Made by a program: the position numbers and the translations under genes. The notes beneath the pieces are model-generated. The model did no database searches, was not told the origin of the DNA, and worked only from the letters and a program-made list of their open reading frames with translations. 64,000 bases of DNA from Athripsodes cinereus (lineage: Eukaryota > Arthropoda > Insecta > Trichoptera > Leptoceridae): contig OX388317.1 in the NCBI GenBank assembly GCA_947579605.1, forward strand, positions 18,867,384-18,931,383. Reading direction: 5' to 3'. Every line of letters starts with the position of its first letter. The stretch's first letter is position 1. Shown here one piece after another: positions 22,275-31,720 of the stretch.

Positions 22275-22490
22275 GTTGAGTCATTTTTTGAGAATGCCTG
22301 ATGATAGTTGGTCAAGGAGAGCATTGTTGTTTCATCCACGAGTTTTGGAGGTCTGGACGTCCCTTTTTCACGATACAAAGTTCTTCTGATATGACATCAG
22401 AGCATCAGAAATGTCATGAAAAGAGATAATGTGAAGGAGGCTAGTTTGGTCCTTGTGCTCGCAAAAGGAATGTTGAATGGCGATTGATTG
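22275..22490 (+). mobile_element. LINE-B ORF2 relic
   Basis: Aligns through most of its length with 62066-62290: tttttgagaatgcctgatga then tagttggtcaagg, ggacgtccctttttcacgat and a decayed ggaggctagtttggtcctt. It is an old copy with several indels and no tail. Confidence 0.65.
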
Positions 22491-22785
22491 ATCAAAATAT
22501 TTTCATTTCAGAATAAATTATACCTAAATCAATTATAAACCAGTGACAAGTTGTAAAGCAATCATTATCTGAAAAGTTGTTAAATATTTCAGTAGGTACC
22601 TACTTCTTATTTTTATTACTTTATCGGTGGGTTAATATAAAAGTATTAATTGTTGCCTGATTAATCTTAAAAAAAAACATTGTCTAATTTCTGAATAATT
22701 GGTCTCGCATTTTTTATGTGACATGAAATATTTTTATGATAAGTAATTGTGATAAATTTCAACTTGATGTCCAACCAAAATTAAA

Positions 22786-22956
22786 ATAAAAAAATATTTG
22801 AAAATTGAGCATAAAATAACCCATCTCGAATGTATTAATTTTTTGTTGGCTCTTAGAAGATCGCTTGCATGTTTGTTACTTGCAGCTGGTCTGCTGGCTA
22901 CCCCATTTGTTGGATAGGCCGTGAAGGTATAGTATAGCAGAATATAAAAAAATATT
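22786..22956 (+). mobile_element. S1 SINE, 5' truncated, with 13-bp TSD
   Basis: ATAAAAAAATATT at 22786-22798 and 22944-22956 brackets a plus-strand S1 3' half with ttgctggctaccccatttgt-type sequence, gataggccgtgaaggtatag and a tatagcag tail. The TSD is AT-rich but exact and sits at the tail and at the truncation point. Confidence 0.75.
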
Positions 22957-23162
22957 AGTTTTATATAAGTATTGATATGCAAACTTCTTACTCAGGTTAT
23001 TATTAAATTATTTGAATAAGGTTTCAATTTCATCTAACGGGCCCACTAGCTCATCAGAAATAATAATAAGCAGTTATATTTCACTGCGAAATTCTCAAAA
23101 CAGTAGAAATGGGTCGGACCATTTCTGCTCAGATATTCATAACAATTTGGATTATAATAATT

Positions 23163-24036
23163 AATAGGTATATATTTATTTATTTATTTATTTATTTATT
23201 CATGAATATACGGCAATATGCCTTTTATTACATAATCATTATAGTTGACAATATCAATGAATTAAAAACCAAAACAAAAATACATACACAAAATAAAAAC
23301 AATAAAATGACCACAATTACAATACATACTCGATCAAAAATATAGTGTTCCAAATCCATACAAGTATACACAACAATAGAAAACCAAAAGTTTATATCCA
23401 ACACAATAAAATGATTCCTGACACATGTTCAAACATTACTTATTCAAATTAATTAATCACATCTAATTTATTTCATCTAGTTTTATCCAAAAAAGTTTAT
23501 GAATCAAAAACAACACTTGTAAAACAAATCAAACAGCGCATATATAATAAAATTTACGCAAAAATAAAACCGACACTAAATAAACGAACGAAGCATAGAA
23601 TGATCAGGACAATATACATTTATTGACTATTTACAATTTCAAAATAAGTCTGATTAAAATATTTGATTATTTTATCTTTCATTACATAATCACCTTCAAA
23701 AAACAAATCCAAATTCAATACATCGATAAATCTATTTCCAAGCATGTGCAGACGATTAATGACGGAATGTCTCTGGTAATTGGTTCGAGTATTTGATTCT
23801 TTAAATAAAATTTTCTGTCTAGTAGGACGATCAGGGACATGAAAATTGAGCAATGAAAGGAGCTCCGGGCAATCAAAACATGAGTTTACAATTTTGTATA
23901 AAAGAATCATGTCCAACAGGACACGCCTGTCAAACAATTTAGACATTCGAAGCTCCAGCAAAAGATGTTCATAACAGAAGTCAACATATGGGATGCCTAA
24001 CCGAAAGTTAATATAACGCAATATATACAATAGGTA
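23163..24036 (-). mobile_element. TAAA-tail LINE, ORF2 C-terminus plus 3' UTR
   Basis: The minus strand encodes, from about 24028 to 23620, a 136-residue C-terminal ORF2 fragment: LFDRRVLLDMILLYKIVNSC, then FDCPELLSLLNFHVPDRPTR, then YQRHSVINRLHMLGN. The CPELLS.INFxVP signature is typical of CR1/Jockey-type LINE C-termini. A 3' UTR follows down to a (TAAA)n tail at about 23171-23202. AATAGGTA flanks the element at 23163-23170 and 24029-24036 as a possible 8-bp TSD. The fragment is free of stops, which suggests a fairly young 5'-truncated copy. It has no RT core and cannot act on its own. Confidence 0.8.
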
Positions 24037-25369
24037 CTTCCTGCTTATAATAATAGTGTTGGAAAGCGCATGACTTCATTATTTGATTTAGTTTTGACTG
24101 ATTCGCCGCTCCAATCTTTAAAACATTAACTAGAATGGGTTAAGGCCATGAGAAATGTACGTGAGTTATGGTTTGATCACGAAATTGTCATATTAAAAAT
24201 ATAACTGTTTTAAAGGACCTGAAACGTCAAACGCCTGTCAAGAAATGATTTTGTCTTCTGTTTGCTGGACTCTCTCAGCTTATTGATGGAAGTTGCGGAT
24301 GAACGAAGCGCTTTATTATTATTATTATTCTCCATGTTGTTTTCCTGTGGGCATATTCTAACTAAGTGCTACATAGCCCTACTACATATTAGGACTTCAA
24401 TATGAATTACTGAGGATGAGTCAGCGTAGGCGAAATCATTAATCAAACTTGTGGTATTATTATTGTTTTTATTGTTATTAAGTTCATTGAAGTTTATTTG
24501 AGAATTCTTTTATATATCAGGGGTTAAGAGAATATTATATTCTTTACGGGTTCTATTTTTTTATATTTTCATTATTTACGTTAAGGAACGCAGGGAAAAT
24601 GAGACTTCTATTATTCGACTAAAAATATAATTTTACTAGGACTTTTGAAAACTATTTAAAAAGCTTTTCAAAAGGGTCAAAAATATTTAATTAAATATAC
24701 ACACGTGTTTTCATTAATTACTATACCTTCAGCTATTTTTCTGGGTGCAATTAGTTAAGGGTTGGCTCGAAGATGTCGCTTATACGATAATCATACCAAT
24801 TTTGAAATTCTTTTAAATTTCATTTTCTTCATTTATTGTTTTCAGTGACATTTATGTAACTGGGTATTAAATTTATCTTCAGAATAACATAAAGAAGTAA
24901 ATATCTGTGGTTTTTTTCTTAAAAAAGTACTTCCACCAAATGCCACTGGTTGAAAACATTGCCAATCTGAAGTATTATAAAGTTCCTTTACGAACGGTGA
25001 TACGTTAATTTAATTTTGAATACAAAAAATAAAAGAAGAAAATGAAGTTTATATCATCAAACACAAAGAAATATAATATTCAAATGACTTGTTTCTACCT
25101 GTCAATAATGCTTAGATAATAGGTAGGTAATATTCATATTAATGAGTGATATTACATTATGTCGATAAAATGTAAAATAATGTATCTGATAGATGGATCC
25201 ACTCATATCAACGTAGTTATCTAATTGAGTTATTTATTTATTTATTTATTTATTTATTTTATTTATTTCATATATTTACGGCGTTAGCCTTTGACATGTT
25301 AACAATCATATTAAAAACAAAAAACAACAAAAACTACACAATAAATTTGTTATATCAAGTACAGTATTA

Positions 25370-25685
25370 CAGGTAAAATAAGTGTAAGTGAAATAATTAT
25401 AAGTCAATCAAAAATATCCAAATATGTCATTGTAAATAGAGGATTTATAAATATATAGTCATACAGGTAAAATAAGTGTAAGAAGAGATAATTATAATTA
25501 TGTCAATCAAAAATATTCAAATGAGTCATTGTAAATAGAGAACTTAAAAATATATAGGTAAAATAAGTGTCAGCGAGATAATTATTATAAGTCAATAAAA
25601 AATATTTAATAAAGTCATTCATTGTAAATAGAGGATTCATATATATAGTCACAAAGGTAAAATAAGTATAATTGAGATAATTATC
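25370..25685 (-). repeat. About 92-bp tandem repeats in LINE 3' UTR
   Basis: About 3.5 units, each opening ggtaaaataagtgtaag and continuing through aagtcaatcaaaaatat and tcattgtaaatagagga. Units differ by small indels. The position directly upstream of the LINE tail parallels the 76-bp array at 31205-31605 in another LINE. Confidence 0.85.
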
Positions 25686-25701
25686 TAATATTTTTATCTA
25701 T

Positions 25702-25960
25702 TTACTTAGATCTGATATGTTCTATTTCTTCGTAATAATTTTTATATAGAGTGACATCTGAATTTGTATTGAAAATTTCTGTCATGTCTGTATAAATTGA
25801 AATTGCTAAAACGTAGTTCGGAAGAGCAATACACGAGTCCATCCATGTTTCAGTTAAAAGAATAACATTAGGTACATTCAAAGACGGCATGGACTGACGA
25901 AGCTCGCTATGCTTCGTTATCATGCCGCGAATATTTTGGTGGAACAGGTGAGTTATTTGA
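25702..25960 (-). pseudogene. ORF2 remnant (endonuclease N-terminus)
   Basis: In the frame overlapping the end of ORF1 the minus strand reads LFHQNIRGMITKHSELRQSM then PNVILLTETWMDS. The QNIRG asparagine motif and the LTETW catalytic-glutamate motif identify the start of an apurinic-type LINE endonuclease (APE family, established knowledge). After about 50 residues the match ends. The frame stays open for about 30 more residues to a stop at 25702, which suggests that a large internal deletion joined the two ends of ORF2 in frame. The small product could not have endonuclease or RT activity. Confidence 0.65.
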
Positions 25961-26860
25961 AAAACTTGATTTTATAATTTTAGGAATACCTTTTATATAT
26001 TTAATGACAAGGTTATTCTCTCCATTACGGACTCGTGCATTTAACTCCTCCTTCAATTTCATATAATGATTTCTCTGGATGACAGTTTGGTCACGATAAA
26101 TTTTACAATCAGATGGCAGATTATGTATATTTTTAAATATCTCACTAACATGATTAGGATGCCTTAATATTATTTTAATTGGACGTGGTCTCTTATTAAA
26201 CTCTTTACCCAATCTAAAACACTTAATATCTGCGTATTCTAAGGTTTGATCGACTTCTTTCAATATTTTAAAAACTCTTGACCTGTCGTCTCTCAATATT
26301 TCTTCTGTCTTCTCCTGCGAGCTCTCCCGGATATTGCCAATTATGACATTATTCTTCCTTCTAATTCTTTCTTCCGTTTCGTTTGCTATAGAGTTCATCT
26401 CTGTGATACTACAACCAGCGCCTTTAGATTCTAGATTGACAACTCTCTCCTCGAGATTTATAATCCTCTCTTTTAATAGTTTGTTTTCAGTTACCAGTTC
26501 GTCTATAATATGAAGTTTAGTTGTAATCTCATTCATTTTATTTAATAAATCTTGGTTTTGGCTTAGTATTTGGTATTTGACGTCATTCACACTACTGTTT
26601 AAGCTGAGAAGGAATTCTTTCAAGGAGTTATCAACATTTTCCAGCCCACTTCCACCAGTATTATTACTATTATTTTTTCTTTGTTTTGAGATGTCTTCGT
26701 TAGATGGCATTGATGCTCTACTCGATGAATTCCTATTGCAATTCTTCTCCTGTACAACAGATGTCACGTCCTTATTCTTTTCATCGTTTGATGGCGCTAT
26801 TCTACCGGTATATTTTGTTTTTTTGGATCTGGTTTGCACCTGAGGTTGTTCTCTATCCAT
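25907..26860 (-). CDS. LINE ORF1 protein, intact (317 aa)
   Basis: The ATG at 26858-26860 opens a 317-residue frame; the frame is open further upstream but without an ATG. The N-terminal 75 residues are basic and Ser/Asn rich, with MDREQPQVQTRSKKTKYTG at the start. A leucine-rich coiled coil follows at about residues 110-150 (LHIIDELVTENKLLKERIIN, then LEERVVNLESKG). The C-terminal half has NNVIIGNIRESS, CFRLGKEFNKRPRPIKIILR and QRNHYMKLKEELNARV, a pattern of the RNA-binding C-terminal domain of insect LINE ORF1 proteins. ORF1p normally coats LINE RNA as a multimer and acts as a chaperone. No stop or frameshift interrupts it although the partner ORF2 is deleted, so it is either young or was maintained. 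The end overlaps the ORF2 remnant. Confidence 0.8.
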   Translation of the reverse strand: MDREQPQVQTRSKKTKYTGRIAPSNDEKNKDVTSVVQEKNCNRNSSSRASMPSNEDISKQRKNNSNNTGGSGLENVDNSLKEFLLSLNSSVNDVKYQILSQNQDLLNKMNEITTKLHIIDELVTENKLLKERIINLEERVVNLESKGAGCSITEMNSIANETEERIRRKNNVIIGNIRESSQEKTEEILRDDRSRVFKILKEVDQTLEYADIKCFRLGKEFNKRPRPIKIILRHPNHVSEIFKNIHNLPSDCKIYRDQTVIQRNHYMKLKEELNARVRNGENNLVIKYIKGIPKIIKSSFSNNSPVPPKYSRHDNEA

Positions 26861-26904
26861 AGTTATGTTTAAGCAACTATTACACTGATGAAAAAAATAT
26901 AACT

Positions 26905-26990
26905 CTTGATGTGGTGCAGGTTGGAATCGAACACAAGTCAGCAATTTGTAGTTTCGTGGTGCCTTTATCAACTCAGCTACGACGACTCGT
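26905..26990 (-). promoter_or_regulatory. tRNA-like sequence with A and B boxes upstream of ORF1
   Basis: On the minus strand, TAGCTGAGTTG is a perfect A box (TRGYNNARNNG). TGTTCGATTCC, 46 nt downstream start to start, is a B box with one mismatch. The spacing fits a tRNA. The stems are degenerate, so it is not a functional tRNA. It begins the putative LINE 5' region about 45-130 bp ahead of the ORF1 ATG. It could be an internal Pol III promoter or a SINE that the LINE abuts. Confidence 0.55.
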
Positions 26991-28579
26991 GACGTAGGCG
27001 AGATAGAAGTTATACTTATATTTCTAGTAGGCGGTAGTTAATAAATAATAACTACCCTCTTGATAATGTTGATGTAGTTCTAGCAATGTATGATGATATG
27101 CATAAAATATATCTGAATATATGAAATTTTCGTACCTTTGGTAGAGTATTATGCTGAATGTTTATTATTATTAGATGCGCAACGATTTATTTTGCTGTAA
27201 ATGTCACTCACAATCAAATTACAATAAGTTTTACTATATTAAAATAAATAATCCGCGGGAGCGAAAATGACACGTCTGTCAAAATTATTTGTTGTTGTTG
27301 AAAAAGCGAGTTATAAAGGTTTTGTTTTTTTCTTTTATTTTTCTTAGATGCATAGGTCTACATTCATTTTAGATCCAGAAGTTACGTTTCGTACCTTCCC
27401 AAAGCTAGATTATAAATAAGTAGTTACCTACTATAATTTTCTAAGAAAAGCGAAAGATTTCACAAACCTATATGAAGTAATTGTCTTTCATTACAACATT
27501 GTTCATCCACCGCTGAGGAATGGTACCTACACATCTAGTTATAAAGATTTATTTTTATATGAATAGGACTATCGCTAGACATATTTGTAACGTACAGCTA
27601 ATCTTTCTCATTTAAACTATTATCAAAATTCATTCAACACTTTAGCTAGTATCACTATTTCTATATTCACCTATTATTTGATTTATTAGCTATGTGCACA
27701 ATAGGTAAGATTAAATTTCTAAATATACAATCTATCATTAACAAAACGACCAAATGACATGACACAGAAACTCTTTCATATTTTCATGCAGCTAAAAATA
27801 AATGAGAGATTTAACGATATGATGATAATCTGAGAAAAATTAAATTTAAGTTATTCATGGGTGAGTTGTTATCGATAATATTGGATTACTAAACTAATAA
27901 TGAAACTGGGACGACCCAAGTATCAAAACTTACTTGGTTATAGTTTTATTTTACCAGAACAATATTGATGGGATAAGTGAACTTTTCTCATGAGAAAAAA
28001 GTTTAATAAAGGATTTCTAAATCAATTTAAAAAGAACCTACCGAAAAAATCATCTTAATTTTTACCCCTTTACTGTTGGTAGCCCAAGCTATCAAACATA
28101 GATCTATACACTGTTGGTACTTTTGTAGCGGATTTGGGGTAATAAACATTAAACCAATAGTAGGTATAGTAGATTAAAGATAGATTTAAATGCTTTTATA
28201 ACATAAGTAGTACCAGAACCTTTCCAAAAATGACTACATTTAGATGACCTTAAGGTCAGAAAACACATTCAAATTCTGATAGTGTCAAAACGTGACTTTG
28301 GAAAATAAATGTGACTATCGTGAAACTTACAACAGTATTGAAATTACTCTTTTATAACCTTTCATAAATTTGATGTTTAGGATGGTCAAGAGGTTGATAG
28401 TGGAATCTCAGATTTATGAGTGTGAGAGGTGTAGGTTTAAACGTTATTTTCAACTTGCTTTATCTATAAATGATATCTACTCGCATCTTATAATGATTTC
28501 TTAACATAATTTTCTGTAGATCACTTTCACTTTCAGTATTAATGAATTATTCCAAAAAAAAAAAAAATTTTGTCTAGGC

Positions 28580-28658
28580 GTGATGATATTGACTGCTGGC
28601 TACCCAACTTGTGGGATATGCCGTGATGGTATAGTAGTAGTAGTAGTGATGATATTGA
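28580..28658 (+). mobile_element. 53-bp S1/LINE-A tail insertion with 13-bp TSD
   Basis: GTGATGATATTGA stands at 28580-28592 and 28646-28658. Between them lie only 53 bp: the shared 3' tail (ctgctggctacccaacttgt, gggatatgccgtgatgg, tatagtagtag). It is one of the shortest retroinsertions that can be proven, truncated to nothing but the tail. Confidence 0.9.
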
Positions 28659-28859
28659 TGAATTCTTTTTTGTTTTAAGACGATTCAAATAATTTCTTTT
28701 GTATGAATTTTCTCTTGACTTTCAACATCTATCTATTACTTTTAATTGAATTTGGTTTCTGAACAAGACTTGGGCTACTTTTTAATCTCGATTACCTTCA
28801 TTAAATATCAAGTTATTCAAGAATAAAATGAATTTAATATTTAACAACTGTAAATCAGA

Positions 28860-29165
28860 ATATTATTTATTTATTTTTTGTTTATTCATTCTTTACTGTA
28901 CATTGATTAAAACAATTACATAAAAGGTATACATTCAAATTAAATACAATCAATATACAGAGGACGAGTTTATCGCAAAGGCGCGATCTCTTCCAACTAA
29001 CCCAAAATTATTAACTTAAAAAAACATATGATTAAAATAAAATCAACAATCTAAAGCAATTTGGAAAAAAAAGAGAGAGAAGAAAGTGAACATATATACA
29101 AACATACACACATATATATAAAAAGGGAGAGACTGAGAAATATTAGCAGGAATAGAACCAAAAAA
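28860..29165 (-). mobile_element. LINE-W 3' UTR (cttccaactaaccca motif)
   Basis: Contains gtttatcgcaaaggcgcgat and ctcttccaactaaccca, with an AT-rich tail (ttatttattttttg) on the left in minus-strand sense. The same block is at 36583-36930 and 56707-56841. The UTR upstream is A-rich and has no open frame. Confidence 0.7.
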
Positions 29166-29238
29166 AATGTAGTTTCAGATTTTTTTACGAAAAGGTTATT
29201 TCAGAATTTATAATTTGGATATGTCTGTTTCTTTTCAG

Positions 29239-29311
29239 ATGCCAGTTTTTCTTCTCCTGCTCCTCCACCTCTCATTTCATGGTCCAGAGGAGAGCCAAGC
29301 TGTAAATCCAG
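29239..29311 (+). CDS. Candidate signal-peptide exon (exon A2) of the host gene
   Basis: The acceptor tgtctgtttcttttcag ends at 29238 and the donor CCAG|GTGGGA has GT at 29312. The 73-bp exon encodes MPVFLLLLLLHLSFHG then PEESQAVNP: a short n-region, six consecutive leucines and a plausible cleavage region, the textbook form of a secretory signal. Joined to exon A1 it reads ME followed by this peptide. It leaves phase 1, common after signal-peptide exons of secreted and cell-surface proteins. No further exon of the same gene was identified downstream, so the mature protein is unknown. The call rests on splice sites plus signal peptide, not on homology. Confidence 0.55.
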
Positions 29312-29484
29312 GTGGGAATAATAAATCCTATTTATGTTTTAAAAAATATTTCACCGAATGTATTCAATGATAAAATATAATTATATTTGAATATTTTTCA
29401 ATAATTTTTTTACAATTTAAAATTTATGAAACTAACATACGTGAATGTGAAGAACGTATTTTGTTATCTATTTGATTGCGTGAA

Positions 29485-29610
29485 ACACCAAATAAAAATT
29501 GGTCTCCACTCTTTTCCATGAATTTCAGAGCGTCCTGTAAAAGGCAGGTGTTCGAAAAAATAAAGAAAATTTACATCTTAAGTTCAGCGGTGTGGCAATC
29601 CTTTCTGTAC
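29485..29610 (+). mobile_element. S1 SINE 5' half
   Basis: The phrase aaattggtctccactctttt, then tcctgtaaaaggcaggtgtt, cgaaaaaataaag and ttaagttcagcggtgtgg, is S1 in plus orientation and lacks the 3' third. The following interval 29611-30039 has no other feature. Confidence 0.75.
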
Positions 29611-30039
29611 TATTAAAGCACAAGAAATTTGGGAGAAAGCTTATCCCAAAGTCTAGCACTGTAAAAAGTAAAGGATGAAGAGTAAAGACCAGTGAGTGAA
29701 TAGTGAAGTAATGTATTGGAATCGAAAGAAGTCTATTAAAAAACCTTTTGCTTCTGCCACAATTATTTAAAACTACATGATTGTTCAAATGAATATTTTC
29801 CCAAACATTGATTAATCTAATACCATGTTAGTAAACAAAAAAATCTACAACTCCTTGGGGAAGGACTTAATGAAACGATTTTGAAAGTGACCGTTTTTCC
29901 CTGTAGTCTATGAAATCCAGATTAATCTTATTTTCCCAGAAACACACAAACCATTTTATTATGAATAAAAAAGATGATATTTATTTCGTAAAATTGTTTT
30001 TGCCACACTTTATCTGAAAATAGGTTGATAGGTTTGTAT

Positions 30040-30514
30040 CAGGGATGTTGCGAATATCCGCATCCGCAAATGCGGAGCTTCCGCATGTATTTGGACATCT
30101 GCATCCGCATCCTCATCCGCAATAATCGATGCGGATGTTCATGCGGATGCGGATGTAAGACAATTTGCGACAAGAAAGAAATGGGGCGGGGCCGGCGAAT
30201 GGCGCGTGCCGTTCGCACTTGACATTAACCAATGGGAACGTAAAAAATGGTGACAAGATCCGACACGTTTTTTTTTTTTGCAAATAACAAATAAGAAAAA
30301 AAATATTTCGCCAAAAAATCCATAATATTATTGTAGCAACAATTTCGTCACATATTTGACAGTGGGGCCCACCAATTAAGATAGTTCCTACTTTTTTTCT
30401 ATAACATCTTAAACATCCGCATTCGCATCCGCATCCGCGGATGTGAGCCTTCAAAAATCCGCATCCGCATTCACATCCGCGGATGTGTAAAAATTGACAT
30501 CCGCAACATCCCTG
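30040..30514. mobile_element. Non-autonomous hAT-like element, 475 bp
   Basis: The ends are inverted repeats: CAGGGATGTTGCG at 30040 and its complement CGCAACATCCCTG ending at 30514. Many copies of the hexamer ATCCGC or its complement GCGGAT cluster near both ends, as subterminal transposase-binding repeats often do in hAT elements. GTTTGTAT on the left and CTTTGTAT on the right (two bases offset) may be a decayed 8-bp TSD. Open frames across it are incidental. A GC-rich internal block (gggcggggccggcgaatggc) is unusual for this region. Confidence 0.75.
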
Positions 30515-30890
30515 GACTTTGTATAAAGGAAGTGATATAAAAAATACACATTTTCTTTCATCTCTTATTCCTTTTATAAGAATAATATGTATCTTCTTAT
30601 AAAATAAACTTACCTAAAGTTGTGCTAATTTTTGTAAATACTTACGGGAAATTATTGTTTCGTGTGGAAAATGATTACGTTTTAAGAATATTTCCGGGAA
30701 TGTCATCTCCGAAGTAAAAATACTTTTAAAGATAAATTATAAAGAATGAGCATTCAAATATTATATACCTGTCTATATTAAACAGCTTTTCTGCTTACTA
30801 TGACTTAATCCAATTTATTGTAATAAGCTCTCAGCTTTTGAACTCTACGTGACAACAAAAAACAAAGACGCTTTGAGGTGGCATACCTTA

Positions 30891-31616
30891 TTTATTTATT
30901 TATGTATTTATAATAATACATACGGCTTACGCCTTTAATACATAGTAACAAACAATAATTGCACAACACCATCATCGTATCAAGTTAAAACTCAAAACAA
31001 AAATAAAATATACTGCATCACTTCAAATTATAAAAATAAAAATAAAACACATTGTGTCACATAAACCACAGAATAAAATTACAACATATTGCATCATGTC
31101 AAACCATAAAAAAACTGTATCATATCAAACTTTAAAACAAAATTACAATACACTGCATCACATCGAATTTTAAAATAATAATAAAACACACTTTCATGTC
31201 AAATTATAAAATAAAATTACAAAACATTCATCATGTCAAATCATAAAATAAAAATAAAAACATATTGAATCATATCAAACCATAAAATAGAATTACAAAA
31301 CATTCATCATGTCAAATCATAAAATAAAAATTAAAACATATTGAATCATATCAAACCATAAAATAAAATTACAAAACATTCATCATGTCAAATCATAAAA
31401 TAAAAATAAAAACATATTGAATCATATCAAACCATAAAATAAAATTACAAAACATTCATCATGTCAAATCATAAAATAAAAATAAAAACATATTGAATCA
31501 TATCAAACCATAAAATAAAATTACAAAACATTCATCATGTTAAATCATAAAATAAAAATAAAAACATATTGAATCATATCAAACCATAAAATAAAATTAC
31601 AGCACACCGCACACCA
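30891..31616 (-). mobile_element. TAAA-tail LINE 3' UTR nested in S1
   Basis: Minus-strand end: GGCGTAAGCCGTATGTATT and a (TAAA)n tail at 30891-30915. The remainder is 3' UTR homologous to 1-430, expanded by a 76-bp tandem array. No coding sequence remains. Confidence 0.8.
31205..31605. repeat. 76-bp minisatellite, five units
   Basis: The landmark cattcatcatgtcaaatcat begins at 31225, 31301, 31377, 31453 and 31529 (the last copy has one substitution), which gives a period of exactly 76 bp. Units are nearly identical, which indicates recent expansion. The homologous LINE at the window start has only about one unit. Confidence 0.95.
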
Positions 31617-31720
31617 CATTACTGAATTCAAGATATTAAACGTCTCACAAGTGGTGTTTTATAAATAATACTTGCCTTTTATAAGACACTCGGAGCAAAC
31701 ATAAAATAGTGGAAGATCTC

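Larger units (their letters stand above)
25238..26992 (-). mobile_element. ORF1-bearing, internally deleted LINE (half-LINE)
   Basis: In minus-strand order: a tRNA-like block (26905-26990), an intact ORF1 (26860-25907), the start of ORF2 with endonuclease motifs joined to a short tail of unknown origin (to 25702), a 3' UTR with about 3.5 tandem units of about 92 bp (25370-25680), and the GGCTAACGCCGTAAAT block with a (TAAA)n tail to about 25238. Almost all of ORF2, including the whole reverse transcriptase, is missing. The length is about 1.75 kb against the several kb usual for a full LINE. A LINE that keeps ORF1 but lost ORF2 recalls the mammalian HAL1 type. The 5' border and the TSD are not certain. 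Confidence 0.7.
19000..29238 (+). other. Putative 10.2-kb intron
   Basis: Bounded by the donor at 19000 and the acceptor cag ending at 29238. It is filled with LINE-B, LINE-E, TAAA-tail LINE and S1 relics, all annotated separately. Stretches without recognised content are 19002-20380, 20500-21020, 22040-22270, 24040-25230 and 26995-28579. The size is ordinary for an insect gene in repeat-rich DNA. The interval is real only if the two flanking exons belong to one transcript. Confidence 0.35.
30835..31720 (-). mobile_element. S1 SINE split by a LINE insertion
   Basis: The left piece (30835-30890) has ctctacgtgacaacaaaaaa and gaggtggcatacctta. The right piece (31617-31720) has attactgaattcaagatatt, aaacgtctc and cttgccttttataagacact. 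The pieces are consecutive parts of the minus-strand S1. The LINE at 30891-31616 sits between them, so S1 is the older element. Confidence 0.75.

Noticed and set aside
26905..26990. A functional tRNA gene
   Set aside because: The boxes fit, but the T-arm and anticodon stems do not pair properly.
23163..26992. The ORF2 C-terminus at 23.6-24.0 kb as the missing half of the ORF1 element at 25.2-27.0 kb
   Set aside because: Each has its own (TAAA)n tail in the same orientation, and the former has a possible TSD of its own. They are separate insertions.
30025..30454. Cys/Gly-rich small proteins encoded in the GCGGAT region
   Set aside because: The coding impression comes from hexamer repeats in the hAT-like element.
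31205..31605. A CRISPR-like array
   Set aside because: Whole 76-bp units repeat without unique spacers, inside a LINE 3' UTR of a eukaryotic genome. It is a minisatellite.
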